Shown one piece after another: positions 33,838 through 41,880 of a stretch of DNA of 64,000 nt. The notes beneath the pieces were generated by a model. The model saw only the letters and a program-made list of their open reading frames with translations. It was not told the DNA's origin and did not search any database. The DNA is from Bacillota bacterium (GTDB lineage Bacteria; Bacillota; UBA4882; UBA8346): contig JAEXFN010000001.1 in NCBI GenBank assembly GCA_023400055.1, forward strand, positions 1 to 64,000, written 5' to 3'. A program made the translations under genes and the position numbers. Positions within the stretch are counted from its first letter, which is position 1. Every line of letters begins with the position of its first letter.

Positions 33838-35154
33838 TCAGTGGAGAAAGCCACCCAACAGAGCCAGTCTCGGCTCGAAACTGTAAATTAATAGAATTAG
33901 AATTAAAAAATACAGAAATGGATTGGTTTGCGGATTGGGGCTCGTGAAACTGAGCACCAGAAGGATTAGGATTAAGAACAAACTGAAGGGATTGATCAGA
34001 ATGAGCGCCCCGTTCCCGGGAGCCATTGGCATTGTATTCTGAGCGGTTCCGCTGGCCACAATATTGTCCAAGTTTGGCAAAGCATGCCTCCGCAACGGCT
34101 CAACCGCCGTCCCGGTTTTGCCGGGTAAGAAACCCAAGTCGGGAGCCTGCTTTAACAATAACCGCTTCAACTGTTCCGGCTTGAGCCTGGGCCATTGTTC
34201 CAGCAATTGGGCAGCGACGCCACTGACCAGCGCGGTCGCCACCGAAGTCCCTGAGAAGGTCCGATACCCGCGCAATGGTCTTAACGATGTCACCGCCACG
34301 TCCGGCACCAGCAGATCGGCTTCCGTCGGGGTACTGCTGCCGACCGCGACCATAATTCCGTTGGGGAGGCTCCCCAAACCGGACAGCCAGTCACTTCCGG
34401 CGCAGCAAATGAGGATGCCTTTCCGCCAGGCCGCTCTCATCGCCCTGCGCAACGCTTCCCAAGCCCTGGACTCAGTGATGTTTGAACCACAAGAGAGGTT
34501 GATCAGACGAATCTGATACAGTTCCTGATTACGGACACACCATTCCAGACCGGCCACCAGTGTGTCCAGGGTTCCAGCGCCCTGATGATTCAACACTTTT
34601 ACGCCGACCAGTCTGGCTTCGGGCGCCAGACCAGCCCAGCGTCCCCGCGAGCTTCTACCGTTTCCGACGATGATTCCGGCCATATGGGTGCCGTGTCCGT
34701 GATCATCGTACGGAGTGGTGTTTTGCTGCACAAAGTCAGCCCAGCCGGCTATCCGGTTTTCCGGTGTGACCAGATCCGGATGAAAGGCGATCCCTGTGTC
34801 AAGCACCGCCACAGTCACACCTTTTCCGGTGAAACCGAAACCCAACCCGGAAAGGCTCCGGAGTTGCACGGAACTCATGTTCCCTCTGGCCCTCACTTCC
34901 GGATCATTCCAAATCTTTTTGACCTGTTTCAACTGAGCCAATTGCGGCAGAGCCGTACAAGGAACCTCTATCACCATTGACGACAGCAACTCAATCTCGC
35001 GCACGATTTTACCATGATACCGCGTCACGACGGCGGTAACCGCGTCCGGATCCCGCTCCTCCATTTCCACGATCAAACGGCATTTTTGACTACAGCCGGC
35101 TATATTCCGAAGCGCGGGTACGATTTTATCCTCCCAGTTGGATCTGCTAAACAT
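33838..35154 (-). CDS. Subtilase (S8) 1, with C-terminal membrane hairpin
   Basis: AprX-like serine protease of 438 residues without a signal peptide. An inhibitor-like prodomain occupies about 1-90. Catalytic Asp119 (AVLDTGIAFH), His154 (HGHGTHMAG) and Ser304 (SGTSVATA) are present, but the usual oxyanion asparagine is replaced: AGSD with Ser254 stands where the two sister proteases have GGN or AGN. After residue 385 come two hydrophobic segments, PFSLFLILILLVLSF and PFLYFLILILLIYSF, which match the microprotein consensus of this cluster. It may thus be a membrane-tethered, perhaps weak or regulatory, protease. RBS GGAGGTGG lies before ATG. Confidence 0.9.
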   Translation of the reverse strand: MFSRSNWEDKIVPALRNIAGCSQKCRLIVEMEERDPDAVTAVVTRYHGKIVREIELLSSMVIEVPCTALPQLAQLKQVKKIWNDPEVRARGNMSSVQLRSLSGLGFGFTGKGVTVAVLDTGIAFHPDLVTPENRIAGWADFVQQNTTPYDDHGHGTHMAGIIVGNGRSSRGRWAGLAPEARLVGVKVLNHQGAGTLDTLVAGLEWCVRNQELYQIRLINLSCGSNITESRAWEALRRAMRAAWRKGILICCAGSDWLSGLGSLPNGIMVAVGSSTPTEADLLVPDVAVTSLRPLRGYRTFSGTSVATALVSGVAAQLLEQWPRLKPEQLKRLLLKQAPDLGFLPGKTGTAVEPLRRHALPNLDNIVASGTAQNTMPMAPGNGALILINPFSLFLILILLVLSFTSPNPQTNPFLYFLILILLIYSFEPRLALLGGFLH

Positions 35155-35300
35155 ACAACCACCTCCAGCCCGCTTTGCGTCGCCTCGGGCTTACTGCTCT
35201 ATCCGGCGTATACGAAGCAGACCGAGCCGATTATTCATAATTCTCTGTAATGCAACTTTTATTTCGTCCGGTATACATTATATTGCTGAAAAAAAAGACG

Positions 35301-35438
35301 ATGTATAGTGTATTGGAACATTTCGGCGATTCCAACGGAATAATTTTTCTGCCGCAACAAGTTTTGGGAGCTTTCATTGAGCCCAGCCGATGGGATGATG
35401 AGCTCTTTGTCGAATCGGCAGTTTACCAAAACTGTTAA
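35301..35438 (+). pseudogene. Possible remnant of a MazE/AbrB-like antitoxin
   Basis: A 45-residue frame starting MYSVLEHFGDSNGIIFLPQQ and ending DDELFVESAVYQNC resembles the swapped-hairpin antitoxin pattern (WGNS-x-GIR-x-PK ... DE-x-x-V), but key residues differ (WGN is FGD). There is no ribosome-binding site and no toxin partner. It is weak evidence and could be chance. Confidence 0.25.
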
Positions 35439-35485
35439 GCCAGAATACTATAGTATCAAGTCAGGGTTTTGAAGGAGGGCTTATA

Positions 35486-35650
35486 TTGATTAACGAAGAT
35501 ATCAATCGCTATACGGATAAGATCTTTGCCAAGGTGGGAAACGTGCCGGGCATCGATCGGACCTTTATCCAAAAATGTCTGGTAGGAATCTCATCGCTAA
35601 ATGATCAGGAGGTCGAGAATAAGATCCGTCAACTGATGCTGTTCTTATAA
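35486..35650 (+). CDS. Small protein of 54 residues, copy 1
   Basis: TTG start with GAAGGAGGG eight bases upstream and a terminator after the stop, so it is very likely a real gene. The product (INEDINRYTDKIF, GIDRTFIQKCLVGISSLNDQ, ENKIRQLMLFL) is predicted helical and soluble. It has the same length, start codon and layout as the protein at 41597-41761: IDR near residue 24, then a hydrophobic helix, S-x-x-x-D-x-E, and a final helix. I know no family. It is encoded opposite to the subtilases and near the left end of their cluster. Confidence 0.72.
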   Translation: MINEDINRYTDKIFAKVGNVPGIDRTFIQKCLVGISSLNDQEVENKIRQLMLFL

Positions 35651-35699
35651 AATTTAACTTGATTAAACTATCATAAAACTCTATAATTTGGACATTCAC

Positions 35700-35728
35700 G
35701 GCCCGGTTGAGCCGGGCTTCATTTTTTA
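35700..35728 (+). terminator. Terminator of small gene copy 1
   Basis: Stem gcccgg / ccgggc with a TTGAG loop followed by ttcatttttt, 50 bases after the stop of the 54-residue gene. Confidence 0.75.
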
Positions 35729-35787
35729 CTTCAAATCGCCTCACGGAGCCAATACACTCACCCCGGTCCCGTTCCGCAAGTTTCCTA

Positions 35788-35982
35788 CTAGCCTTCTTGA
35801 GAATCGGGACCGAACACCGATTGAAATCCGAACGTTCCCTTGAACCGGCCCAAAAATATCAAAAAAATAAAGCACAACCATAAGAAATCCAAGAGGAAAA
35901 ACGGTAATCCCCCTCGACCATCGCGGGCACCTCTTTCAAAATTGGCGTCGGATCCGGCATCAATTCTTGGCCTTGACAACAT
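35788..35982 (-). CDS. Possible small membrane protein, 64 residues
   Basis: Frame with a polar, arginine- and glycine-rich N terminus, a hydrophobic core LPFFLLDFLWLCFIFLIFLG and a tail FKGTFGFQSVFG. The layout resembles the other microproteins here, but there is no good ribosome-binding site and it begins just after the terminator of the 35-residue gene. It is uncertain; the region may be non-coding. Confidence 0.35.
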   Translation of the reverse strand: MLSRPRIDAGSDANFERGARDGRGGLPFFLLDFLWLCFIFLIFLGRFKGTFGFQSVFGPDSQEG

Positions 35983-35987
35983 CGTTC

Positions 35988-36012
35988 AAAAAGCCCGGGA
36001 AATACCCGGGCT
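35988..36012 (-). terminator. Terminator of microprotein 1
   Basis: Perfect stem agcccggg / cccgggct with a minus-strand T-run, just after the 35-residue gene. Confidence 0.82.
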
Positions 36013-36029
36013 GGCTCGCAATTTAGTTT

Positions 36030-36137
36030 TTAGAAACCTCCACCACCGTCAAAGAGCAAGATGATGATGAAGAAGAGGATGATCCAAATCCACCAATTTC
36101 CTCCTCCGAACAATCCTTCGATTTTGGCATCCGCCAT
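36030..36137 (-). CDS. Membrane microprotein 1, 35 residues
   Basis: Gene with GGAGGTG seven bases before ATG and a terminator right after the stop. The product has a short head MADAKIEGLFGGGN, one transmembrane helix WWIWIILFFIIILLF and a glycine tail DGGGGF. It is the most divergent of five microproteins in this cluster but keeps the MAD head and the glycine-turn before the helix. The pattern recalls YjcZ-type sporulation peptides of Bacillus; the function is unknown. Confidence 0.8.
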   Translation of the reverse strand: MADAKIEGLFGGGNWWIWIILFFIIILLFDGGGGF

Positions 36138-36338
36138 CGTAAAACACCTCCAGTTTTATAATCGTAACCGAGCCCTTTAAAGGATACCTCAAAATAGAAT
36201 TCAGCGATAATCGCAATAATTCCCGATTCAGAAAGATATTTTTGATTTATTCATTCAGCTTACTAGGATATTGTATGTGGCTTTTTAAAAAATGCAATGT
36301 TCCAAAAGAACAAATATCAGGGTTCATGGAAGCCTCTT

Positions 36339-37694
36339 TTATCGTTGTAAATTATTGAACAGCGAGAAAATCGTCTTAATAAGATCGTTGCCTTTGGCTG
36401 GACCGTCGTTCGTTCCCGAGGTACGCTGGGATAGTAGACCGATTAAGGTCTTTAGCAAAAATTGACCAGCCAGTTGTTCCAAAGGTTGAGCCGCTTTTTG
36501 TCCCTTCCTTTTGGGCCGTCCAAAAATTTTTTCCAAATCTAACGCGCCGAAACCTTGTAACGATTTGCCCAAACCCAAATCCCGCGATCGTTTAAGCAGC
36601 AACAGTTTAACCTGTGCCGGTCGAAGCTGTGGCCATTTTTGAAGAATTAAGGCTGCTGCTCCCGCGACTAACGGAGCCGCCATGGAAGAACCCGACAAGG
36701 TTGTATATCCTCCGTCAATCTTCAGCGAAGTTATGTTGCTTCCCGGAGCCACTAAATCGGGGAGTATCGCGTTCTGAACCGCTTGGGTAGTTTGGGCGGT
36801 ACTTGGTCGCGAATCTGAGTCCTCCAAAACCAGCGTCTGTTGATCGTCGATGTTGCCAACGCTGATAATTTTCCGATTTACGCCCGGAGTACAAGTAATT
36901 CCTTGCTTGGATAATTCGTTGCCACCTGCCGCGCTGACGACGATCCCCCGCTGCCACGCTTCAGAGGCTGCCCGGCAGAGCGGATCCCAGTGCCAATCGG
37001 CCTGGGGGATACTGCCCAAGGACATGTTAAGCACTCTAATATTCAGCATCCGCTGATTTTGAATGCACCACTCGATACCCGCGATTACATCAGAACTCCA
37101 ACCATTACCGTTCTCATCCAGAACTTTCACTCCGACCAAGCGCGCCTCGGGAGCTACACCGCAATATTTGCCTTCGGATGACCGTCCGTTGCCGGCAATA
37201 ATTCCGGCGACATGGGTGCCATGGCCATTATCATCGTAGGGCGAACGCCGCCCTTGCAAAAGATCATTCCAGGCCAATATGCGATTGCTGGGGGTCACCA
37301 GATCTTCATGAGGATAAATTCCGGTATCCAATACGGCAACGACGACCCCGGCGCCGCTGAATCCCGCCTGATGAGTGGATGCCGCTCCTATTGCCGGGGT
37401 AGTAACATCCAACATCGCTTGGACCCGTGAATCTTGCCAAACCCGTAACACCTGATTGAAACGGCCCAACTCCTCAAGGGAGCCGTATGGCAATTCTACA
37501 ACCAATGCCGGAATCAAGCCAATTCTCCGCCGATAGCTGCCTTGGGTAGCTTCGACCCATTGGGCTACCGGGTCGGTTGCCGAAGGCGAAGCCATCTCAA
37601 TAATGAAACGGCTGACAGTTTTAGGATTCTGACCAGCAAGCGATTGCCGCAAAAGCGGAGTCAATTTGTCAGACCAACTGAGTTGAAGAGGCAA
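36339..37694 (-). CDS. Subtilase (S8) 2
   Basis: AprX-like subtilase of 451 residues with no signal peptide. Prodomain about 1-95 ends VLRVWQDSRVQAML, a motif shared by all three proteases here. Triad: Asp123 (AVLDTGIYPH), His158 (GHGTHVAG), Ser336 (SGSSMAAP), and oxyanion Asn258 in AGGNELS, so it should be active. The C terminus of about 65 residues is basic, then hydrophobic (QFLLKTLIGLL), without a clear membrane helix. I choose the TTG at 37694 because AGGAGGTG lies at proper spacing before it; the GTG at 37703 overlaps that site. Confidence 0.92.
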   Translation of the reverse strand: MPLQLSWSDKLTPLLRQSLAGQNPKTVSRFIIEMASPSATDPVAQWVEATQGSYRRRIGLIPALVVELPYGSLEELGRFNQVLRVWQDSRVQAMLDVTTPAIGAASTHQAGFSGAGVVVAVLDTGIYPHEDLVTPSNRILAWNDLLQGRRSPYDDNGHGTHVAGIIAGNGRSSEGKYCGVAPEARLVGVKVLDENGNGWSSDVIAGIEWCIQNQRMLNIRVLNMSLGSIPQADWHWDPLCRAASEAWQRGIVVSAAGGNELSKQGITCTPGVNRKIISVGNIDDQQTLVLEDSDSRPSTAQTTQAVQNAILPDLVAPGSNITSLKIDGGYTTLSGSSMAAPLVAGAAALILQKWPQLRPAQVKLLLLKRSRDLGLGKSLQGFGALDLEKIFGRPKRKGQKAAQPLEQLAGQFLLKTLIGLLSQRTSGTNDGPAKGNDLIKTIFSLFNNLQR

Positions 37695-37840
37695 TCTTTT
37701 CACCTCCTGTCACATTGTCAATAATCATTATATTCCTTTGTTCTGGGTTGTTACTGGAATAAAGGCATGAACTCCCCAAAGATTGCCTTGGTCCCACCCG
37801 ATATCCAAAGTTGCTTGGCCAGTCGGCACAGTAACATAAA

Positions 37841-37862
37841 ACCCAGGGTGAATACCCTGGGT
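37841..37862 (-). terminator. Terminator of microprotein 2
   Basis: Stem acccagggt / accctgggt with a four-base loop followed on the minus strand by TTTTAT, about 50 bases after the stop. Confidence 0.72.
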
Positions 37863-37912
37863 AAAAGACATTTTCACATGACTACTTTTCTCGATGGATC
37901 ATTATAGGGCAA

Positions 37913-38038
37913 TTACCAAACACCGCCACCCCAGAAAGCAAATCCGACTACTAACAAGACCAGAATTAAGAAGAGCAAGAAGGCGATGCCGATACCCGAG
38001 CCGCCGCAGCCGTCAAACAAAGCTTTGAGATCTGCCAT
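37913..38038 (-). CDS. Membrane microprotein 2, 41 residues
   Basis: AAAGGAG lies about 10 bases before ATG. Product: head MADLKALFDGCGGSG, one hydrophobic helix IGIAFLLFLILVLLVVGFAF, tail WGGGVW. It differs from microprotein 3 at only a few residues, so the two genes are recent duplicates. A single cysteine is in the glycine turn. The likely location is the inner membrane or, if spore-specific, a spore layer. It lies between subtilases 2 and 3 with the same orientation. Confidence 0.88.
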   Translation of the reverse strand: MADLKALFDGCGGSGIGIAFLLFLILVLLVVGFAFWGGGVW

Positions 38039-38300
38039 TCAAATTCACTCCTTTTCGAATAACCTGGCCGAGCCTAAAGCTCGCCAGCATTGGCATAATA
38101 CTTTCTATAAACGATCCTTAATCAATCGACGATTGATCAATCCGTTGCAGAAACCTTGTGATAAAGTCCGCGGCATCTGGAAATCATCTTCCAATGGTTC
38201 AAAACGACTTTATCACTTGCTTCCCGAGTTTTTGTGACCATCCTGGCCTTCAGATGGGTTGGTCACAACATTTTTGAATGCTTCAGGGTAAGATCCTAGC

Positions 38301-38420
38301 TTACCAGCCACCCCAGAAAGCGAAACCAACTACTAACAGCACGAGGATCAAGAAGAGCAAGAAGGCAATACCGATGCCCCACCCTCCAATACCATCAAAC
38401 AGTGCTTTGAAATCGGCCAT
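38301..38420 (-). CDS. Membrane microprotein 3, 39 residues
   Basis: Near-duplicate of microprotein 2: head MADFKALFDGIGGWG, helix IGIAFLLFLILVLLVVGFAF identical to its sister, tail WGGW. AAAGGAG precedes ATG. The identical helix combined with changes in the turn and tail suggests that the membrane segment is the constrained part. It is encoded immediately downstream of the subtilase 3 gene side, about 260 bp from microprotein 2. Confidence 0.88.
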   Translation of the reverse strand: MADFKALFDGIGGWGIGIAFLLFLILVLLVVGFAFWGGW

Positions 38421-38629
38421 TTGTTTCACTCCTTTCTCAGTAACCGAGCTCGGTGGCTCTTGGTTATTCTCTGTAATACAGTATATGAACCGCCTTTTAC
38501 CGTGGAATTAGGCAAATGAAATAATATTACCATTTTTTCGACCAACGATTTCAATGCGAATACCATTTCTCGTCGGAGAAGATGTAATTATTTTCGAAAC
38601 GTTGCAGGTTGTGTTGATAAGCATTCGGA

Positions 38630-39892
38630 TTAAAAGCCCATAAGTGCCGGAATTAACATTAACACGGCGTAAGGTGCATATTGGGCCAGAGTATCCTTTA
38701 AAGAATTGGGTGTTTTCTCAGCGGATTTTTCAAACAAGCTATCGAGCTTCAAAGCTCCCGAACCCTGCAGCGTGGATCCCAGGTTCAGATTGCGGGCATT
38801 CCGGGTTAATTCCCGTTTCACTTGGTCGGGTTTCATCGACGGATTCTTCTGCTGCACTAACAATGCGGCTCCGGTAGCGACTCCGGTGGCCATTGAGGTA
38901 CCGGTCAACGCCCGATAACCCATGGGCACCCGCAATGAGACGATACCTGTTCCAGGAGCCAGAATATCCGGTTTCACCATGTTGTCAATGGTTGGTCCAC
39001 GGCTTGACGATTCACTGAGTCGGTCATCGGCCGGATCGATGCTCCGGTTATCGTCCAAGTTGCCGATGGTAAGCGCCGACGGAGTGATTCCGGGTGAATT
39101 GATGGTTTGCGGATCCGGGCCGCTGTTCCCGGCCGCCACGCATACTACCATGCCACTGTTCCAAGCAGCCGCCACCGCCCGGCATAATGGATCGAAGCGG
39201 TAAGAATCCTGAGCCACGGAACCGAGCGACATGTTTATCGCGGTAATGTTATACTGAGCGCGGTTATCGATGCACCATTCAAGAGCGGTAATAATATCAG
39301 AAGTATTGCCGGCTCCGGAGTCATCCAGGGCCTTGACTCCCACCAAGCTCGCCTCGGGAGCCACGCCTTTATACCGGCCTCCAGACGCTCTGCCATTACC
39401 GGCGATGATTCCAGCCACATGGGTTCCATGTCCGTTATCATCGTAGGGCCCGGTTCGGCCATTGACCAGATCATTCCAGCCGATAATACGATTTTCCGGG
39501 TTCACCAGATCGGGATGAGGATAAATTCCGGTATCAATGATTGCCGCCGTCATGTCTTTGCCGGTAAATCCGCTCTCTTGGACCAATGTTCCGCCGATTA
39601 CCGGAACGGCTATGTCTAATAATGCCTGTACTTTGCTATCGTGCCAGATCCTTTTTACATGATTTGAGATGGTTAAATCCTGAATGGCGTCGTACGTCAA
39701 TTCCACGACCAATGCCGGCAAGACTTTCAACTCTTTGTGCACCTGGCCCTGGTTATCCTGGACATAATTTACGATACGATCGGAACCGTTTCTTTGGAAT
39801 TCTACGATGACCCGATGAGTCTGACCGGCATCTTGAGCAAACTCCGGTCTCTTAAGCGTTGCGGATAATTTATGCAATAATCGCTGAGGCAA
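38630..39892 (-). CDS. Subtilase (S8) 3
   Basis: AprX-like subtilase of 420 residues without a signal peptide. The prodomain ends VKRIWHDSKVQALL. Triad: Asp120 (AIIDTGIYPH), His155 (GHGTHVAG), Ser333 (TGTSMATG); oxyanion Asn256 in AAGNSGP; also the classic SSRGPT and DILAPGTGI motifs, making it the most canonical of the three. It ends with a hydrophobic tail YAVLMLIPALMGF. The start is TTG at 39892 after GGAGGTGA, the same start arrangement as subtilase 2. Members of the AprX type act in the cytoplasm or are released at sporulation or lysis. Confidence 0.94.
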   Translation of the reverse strand: MPQRLLHKLSATLKRPEFAQDAGQTHRVIVEFQRNGSDRIVNYVQDNQGQVHKELKVLPALVVELTYDAIQDLTISNHVKRIWHDSKVQALLDIAVPVIGGTLVQESGFTGKDMTAAIIDTGIYPHPDLVNPENRIIGWNDLVNGRTGPYDDNGHGTHVAGIIAGNGRASGGRYKGVAPEASLVGVKALDDSGAGNTSDIITALEWCIDNRAQYNITAINMSLGSVAQDSYRFDPLCRAVAAAWNSGMVVCVAAGNSGPDPQTINSPGITPSALTIGNLDDNRSIDPADDRLSESSSRGPTIDNMVKPDILAPGTGIVSLRVPMGYRALTGTSMATGVATGAALLVQQKNPSMKPDQVKRELTRNARNLNLGSTLQGSGALKLDSLFEKSAEKTPNSLKDTLAQYAPYAVLMLIPALMGF

Positions 39893-40012
39893 AAAGTTCA
39901 CCTCCAATCATCTTGGATATCATATTATATTATCAGTGAACCGAGTTGTTTCTGGAAGGAAAGCATGATTTACCGGACCCTTAGCATCTTGATGGAGGCC
40001 GCCGGTTGCCAA

Positions 40013-40048
40013 AAAATACGGCCCGGATTGCTCCGGGCCGTATTTCAT
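40013..40048. terminator. Strong terminator between subtilase 3 and microprotein 4
   Basis: Stem aaatacggcccgga / tccgggccgtattt with a short loop and A/T-rich flanks on both strands; it may serve the minus-strand microprotein 4 transcript. Confidence 0.75.
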
Positions 40049-40285
40049 CTTGTTTCAAACGACCGGGTCTGTTACAGACTTTACAAAGTAACTCATGCTA
40101 AAAACCTGGCGCTAAAGTCACCATCCGACTTTGACTCGCATGAGGGCTTTTGTCATTTCGTTCCTGTGGCCCGGGCTTTTGGAACGCTTTCAGAAATAAT
40201 TGCTATTTCATAATATTACCACCAAAACTAGCCGCGTTTCCCGATGGTCGAATTGGATCCAGGTTGCATCGTCGGCTTTCATTGC

Positions 40286-40459
40286 CTAGTAGAATAAGAA
40301 ACCGAAGCTCAAGACCAATAGGATCAGAATCAGAAACAGTAAAAAGGCAAGGCCCAAGCCATAACACCAGCCGCCGTCGAAAGCCGGTGTAACGGGTGTA
40401 ACGGTAGCCGCCGGAGCGGTGGCCTCGCTCTTCTTTTTCGCAGCCGGATACGCTCCCAT
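40286..40459 (-). CDS. Membrane microprotein 4, 57 residues
   Basis: AGGAGGTG lies six bases before ATG. The head is longer than in its relatives and variable: MGAYPAAKKKSEATAPAAT then VTPVTPAFDGGWCYGLG. The helix is LAFLLFLILILLVLSFGFLFY. The lysine- and alanine-rich head may be flexible or exposed. It shares the FDGGW turn and the FLLFLILILLVLSF core with the other microproteins and with the tail of subtilase 1. Confidence 0.85.
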   Translation of the reverse strand: MGAYPAAKKKSEATAPAATVTPVTPAFDGGWCYGLGLAFLLFLILILLVLSFGFLFY

Positions 40460-40575
40460 TTTCTACACCTCCTGACAGCTTACGAGAGATTCATTTGAAT
40501 AATCTCTTCAATCAATAGCATATTATCCAGTACATGAAGTCGGAACCATCCAATATCTCATGTTGCCAAAAGTCA

Positions 40576-40603
40576 TAAAAGCCCGGTTAACCCGGGCTTT
40601 TAT
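40576..40603 (-). terminator. Terminator of microprotein 5
   Basis: Stem aagcccgg / ccgggctt with a TTAAC loop and T-runs, 17 bases past the stop of microprotein 5. Confidence 0.8.
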
Positions 40604-40619
40604 CAGCATTACGAAAAGC

Positions 40620-40730
40620 TTAGAATCCAACACTAAATCCAACTACCAACAATATCAGGATTAGGAAGACCAGAAATGCAATGCCAATACCCCAGCCGCC
40701 ACCGAAGAAACCGCCCTCGATTTCGGACAT
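40620..40730 (-). CDS. Membrane microprotein 5, 36 residues
   Basis: AAGGAGGG lies about eight bases before ATG. Product: MSEIEGGFFGGGWG, then helix IGIAFLVFLILILLVVGFSV and terminal GF. It has its own terminator. With microproteins 2-4 it defines a consensus of glycine turn, G-I-A-F-L-x-F-L-I-L-I/V-L-L-V, then G/S-F. It is divergent to the NlpC/P60-like gene that starts 220 bp away. Confidence 0.85.
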   Translation of the reverse strand: MSEIEGGFFGGGWGIGIAFLVFLILILLVVGFSVGF

Positions 40731-40950
40731 GAAAGATCCCTCCTTAACAAATGCTCCTTGTGGAATGAGGCTTTGTTAATACAGTATATGAGCAAAATCC
40801 AGGGAAGGGATTGGGCCTATGTTATTTTTGCAACCGATCAGAAACTCGTTATTTTGGCATCTTTTCAGCCTAAAGTCATATTTTGAGGGTCTCCGCGGCA
40901 GCGGATACATATGATGATTCCAGGTAGATGAGTATGAATACAAAGGATGG

Positions 40951-41364
40951 TTGACCGTGGATCCAAAGATTGCCGCGATTGCCCGCAAGTATTTAGGGGT
41001 CCCCTACCGCAATGGCGGTCGGGACTTGAATGGACTCGACTGTCTGGGACTGGCCTACCTCTTCTATAAAGACTGCGGGATAACCATTCCCGACGGCGAC
41101 GGCCAGGAATACTCCTCCAAATGGGTATACGAAGATCCCGAACGGTATCTGCGAGGGGTCCAAAAGGCCGGCCGGGAAGTGCCGCTGCATGAGATCCGAC
41201 CGTTGGATTTTGTTTATTTCCGAATCGGCCGCTACATCTCCCACGGTGGAGTCATGGTGGATGAGCATCAATTCATCCATGTCCTGCAGAACACCCGCGT
41301 CCATCTGACCCCCTTGAACTGGGTTTGGCACCGGCGGTTGGTCGGGGTGCGCCGTTTTACCTGA
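40951..41364 (+). CDS. NlpC/P60-like cysteine peptidase
   Basis: Protein of 137 residues, a stand-alone NlpC/P60 domain. Cys31 in GLDCLGLAYLFY is the likely nucleophile and His98 in ISHGGVMVDEHQFIH the partner; the N terminus YLGVPYRNGGRDLNG is characteristic. Such domains cleave cell-wall peptides between γ-D-Glu and diamino acid, or act in phage tails. There is no signal peptide or wall-binding domain, so it may act on stem peptides in the cytoplasm or in spores. Start is TTG at 40951 with AAAGGATGG directly upstream. Confidence 0.85.
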   Translation: MTVDPKIAAIARKYLGVPYRNGGRDLNGLDCLGLAYLFYKDCGITIPDGDGQEYSSKWVYEDPERYLRGVQKAGREVPLHEIRPLDFVYFRIGRYISHGGVMVDEHQFIHVLQNTRVHLTPLNWVWHRRLVGVRRFT

Positions 41365-41596
41365 ATCGGAAACCCTGGAAGAAGCCTTCATCGTCATGAT
41401 TAACTTGACGAAGCTTTAAAACGGCTTATTCCTCGCTTCCCTGCGCTGCTATGATCACCCTCGCGGACAGGGTTTATCATAACGCTTTTGGATAACTCTA
41501 TTTTGCCCCGTACGATTGGCACATCGGTAGTTGTTTCAGTTCCGCGACAACTAACTGCGAATAGAATAATATCAAAAAACCAAAGGAGGAAGCGCT

Positions 41597-41761
41597 TTGG
41601 ACACGGAAAAAATCGAACTTTTACAACGTTTTTCAATGCTGATGGGACCGCGGATCCGAATTGACCGGGAACTTTTAAAGAATTTTTTGCTCATGCTATC
41701 GCTGATCTCCGACCGCGAAATCAGTGACGAACTGATCAAAGTATTGCAGAGAATTTCCTGA
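41597..41761 (+). CDS. Small protein of 54 residues, copy 2
   Basis: TTG start after AAAGGAGG. Product starts DTEKIELLQRFSMLMG, then RIDRELLKNFLLMLSLISDR and EISDELIKVLQRIS. Same length and start codon as the gene at 35486-35650; aligned on IDR they share about a quarter of residues with many conservative changes, so they are probably paralogues. It is helical and has no known family. It stands at the right end of the subtilase cluster, downstream of the NlpC/P60-like gene. Confidence 0.7.
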   Translation: MDTEKIELLQRFSMLMGPRIRIDRELLKNFLLMLSLISDREISDELIKVLQRIS

Positions 41762-41842
41762 GGAGTCTCGCCATGAGCTGAATGCTGAAAAGGAGCACTC
41801 TCCATCCGGGTCAGCAAACAGAGACGATAGATGGGATATCCT

Positions 41843-41876
41843 AAAAAAAGCCCGAAAATCTCGGGCTGTTTTATTT
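41843..41876. terminator. Bidirectional terminator between small gene copy 2 and ahbB
   Basis: Stem aagcccga / tcgggct with A-run on one side and T-rich sequence on the other, in a convergent gap. Confidence 0.8.
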
Positions 41877-41880
41877 CAGG

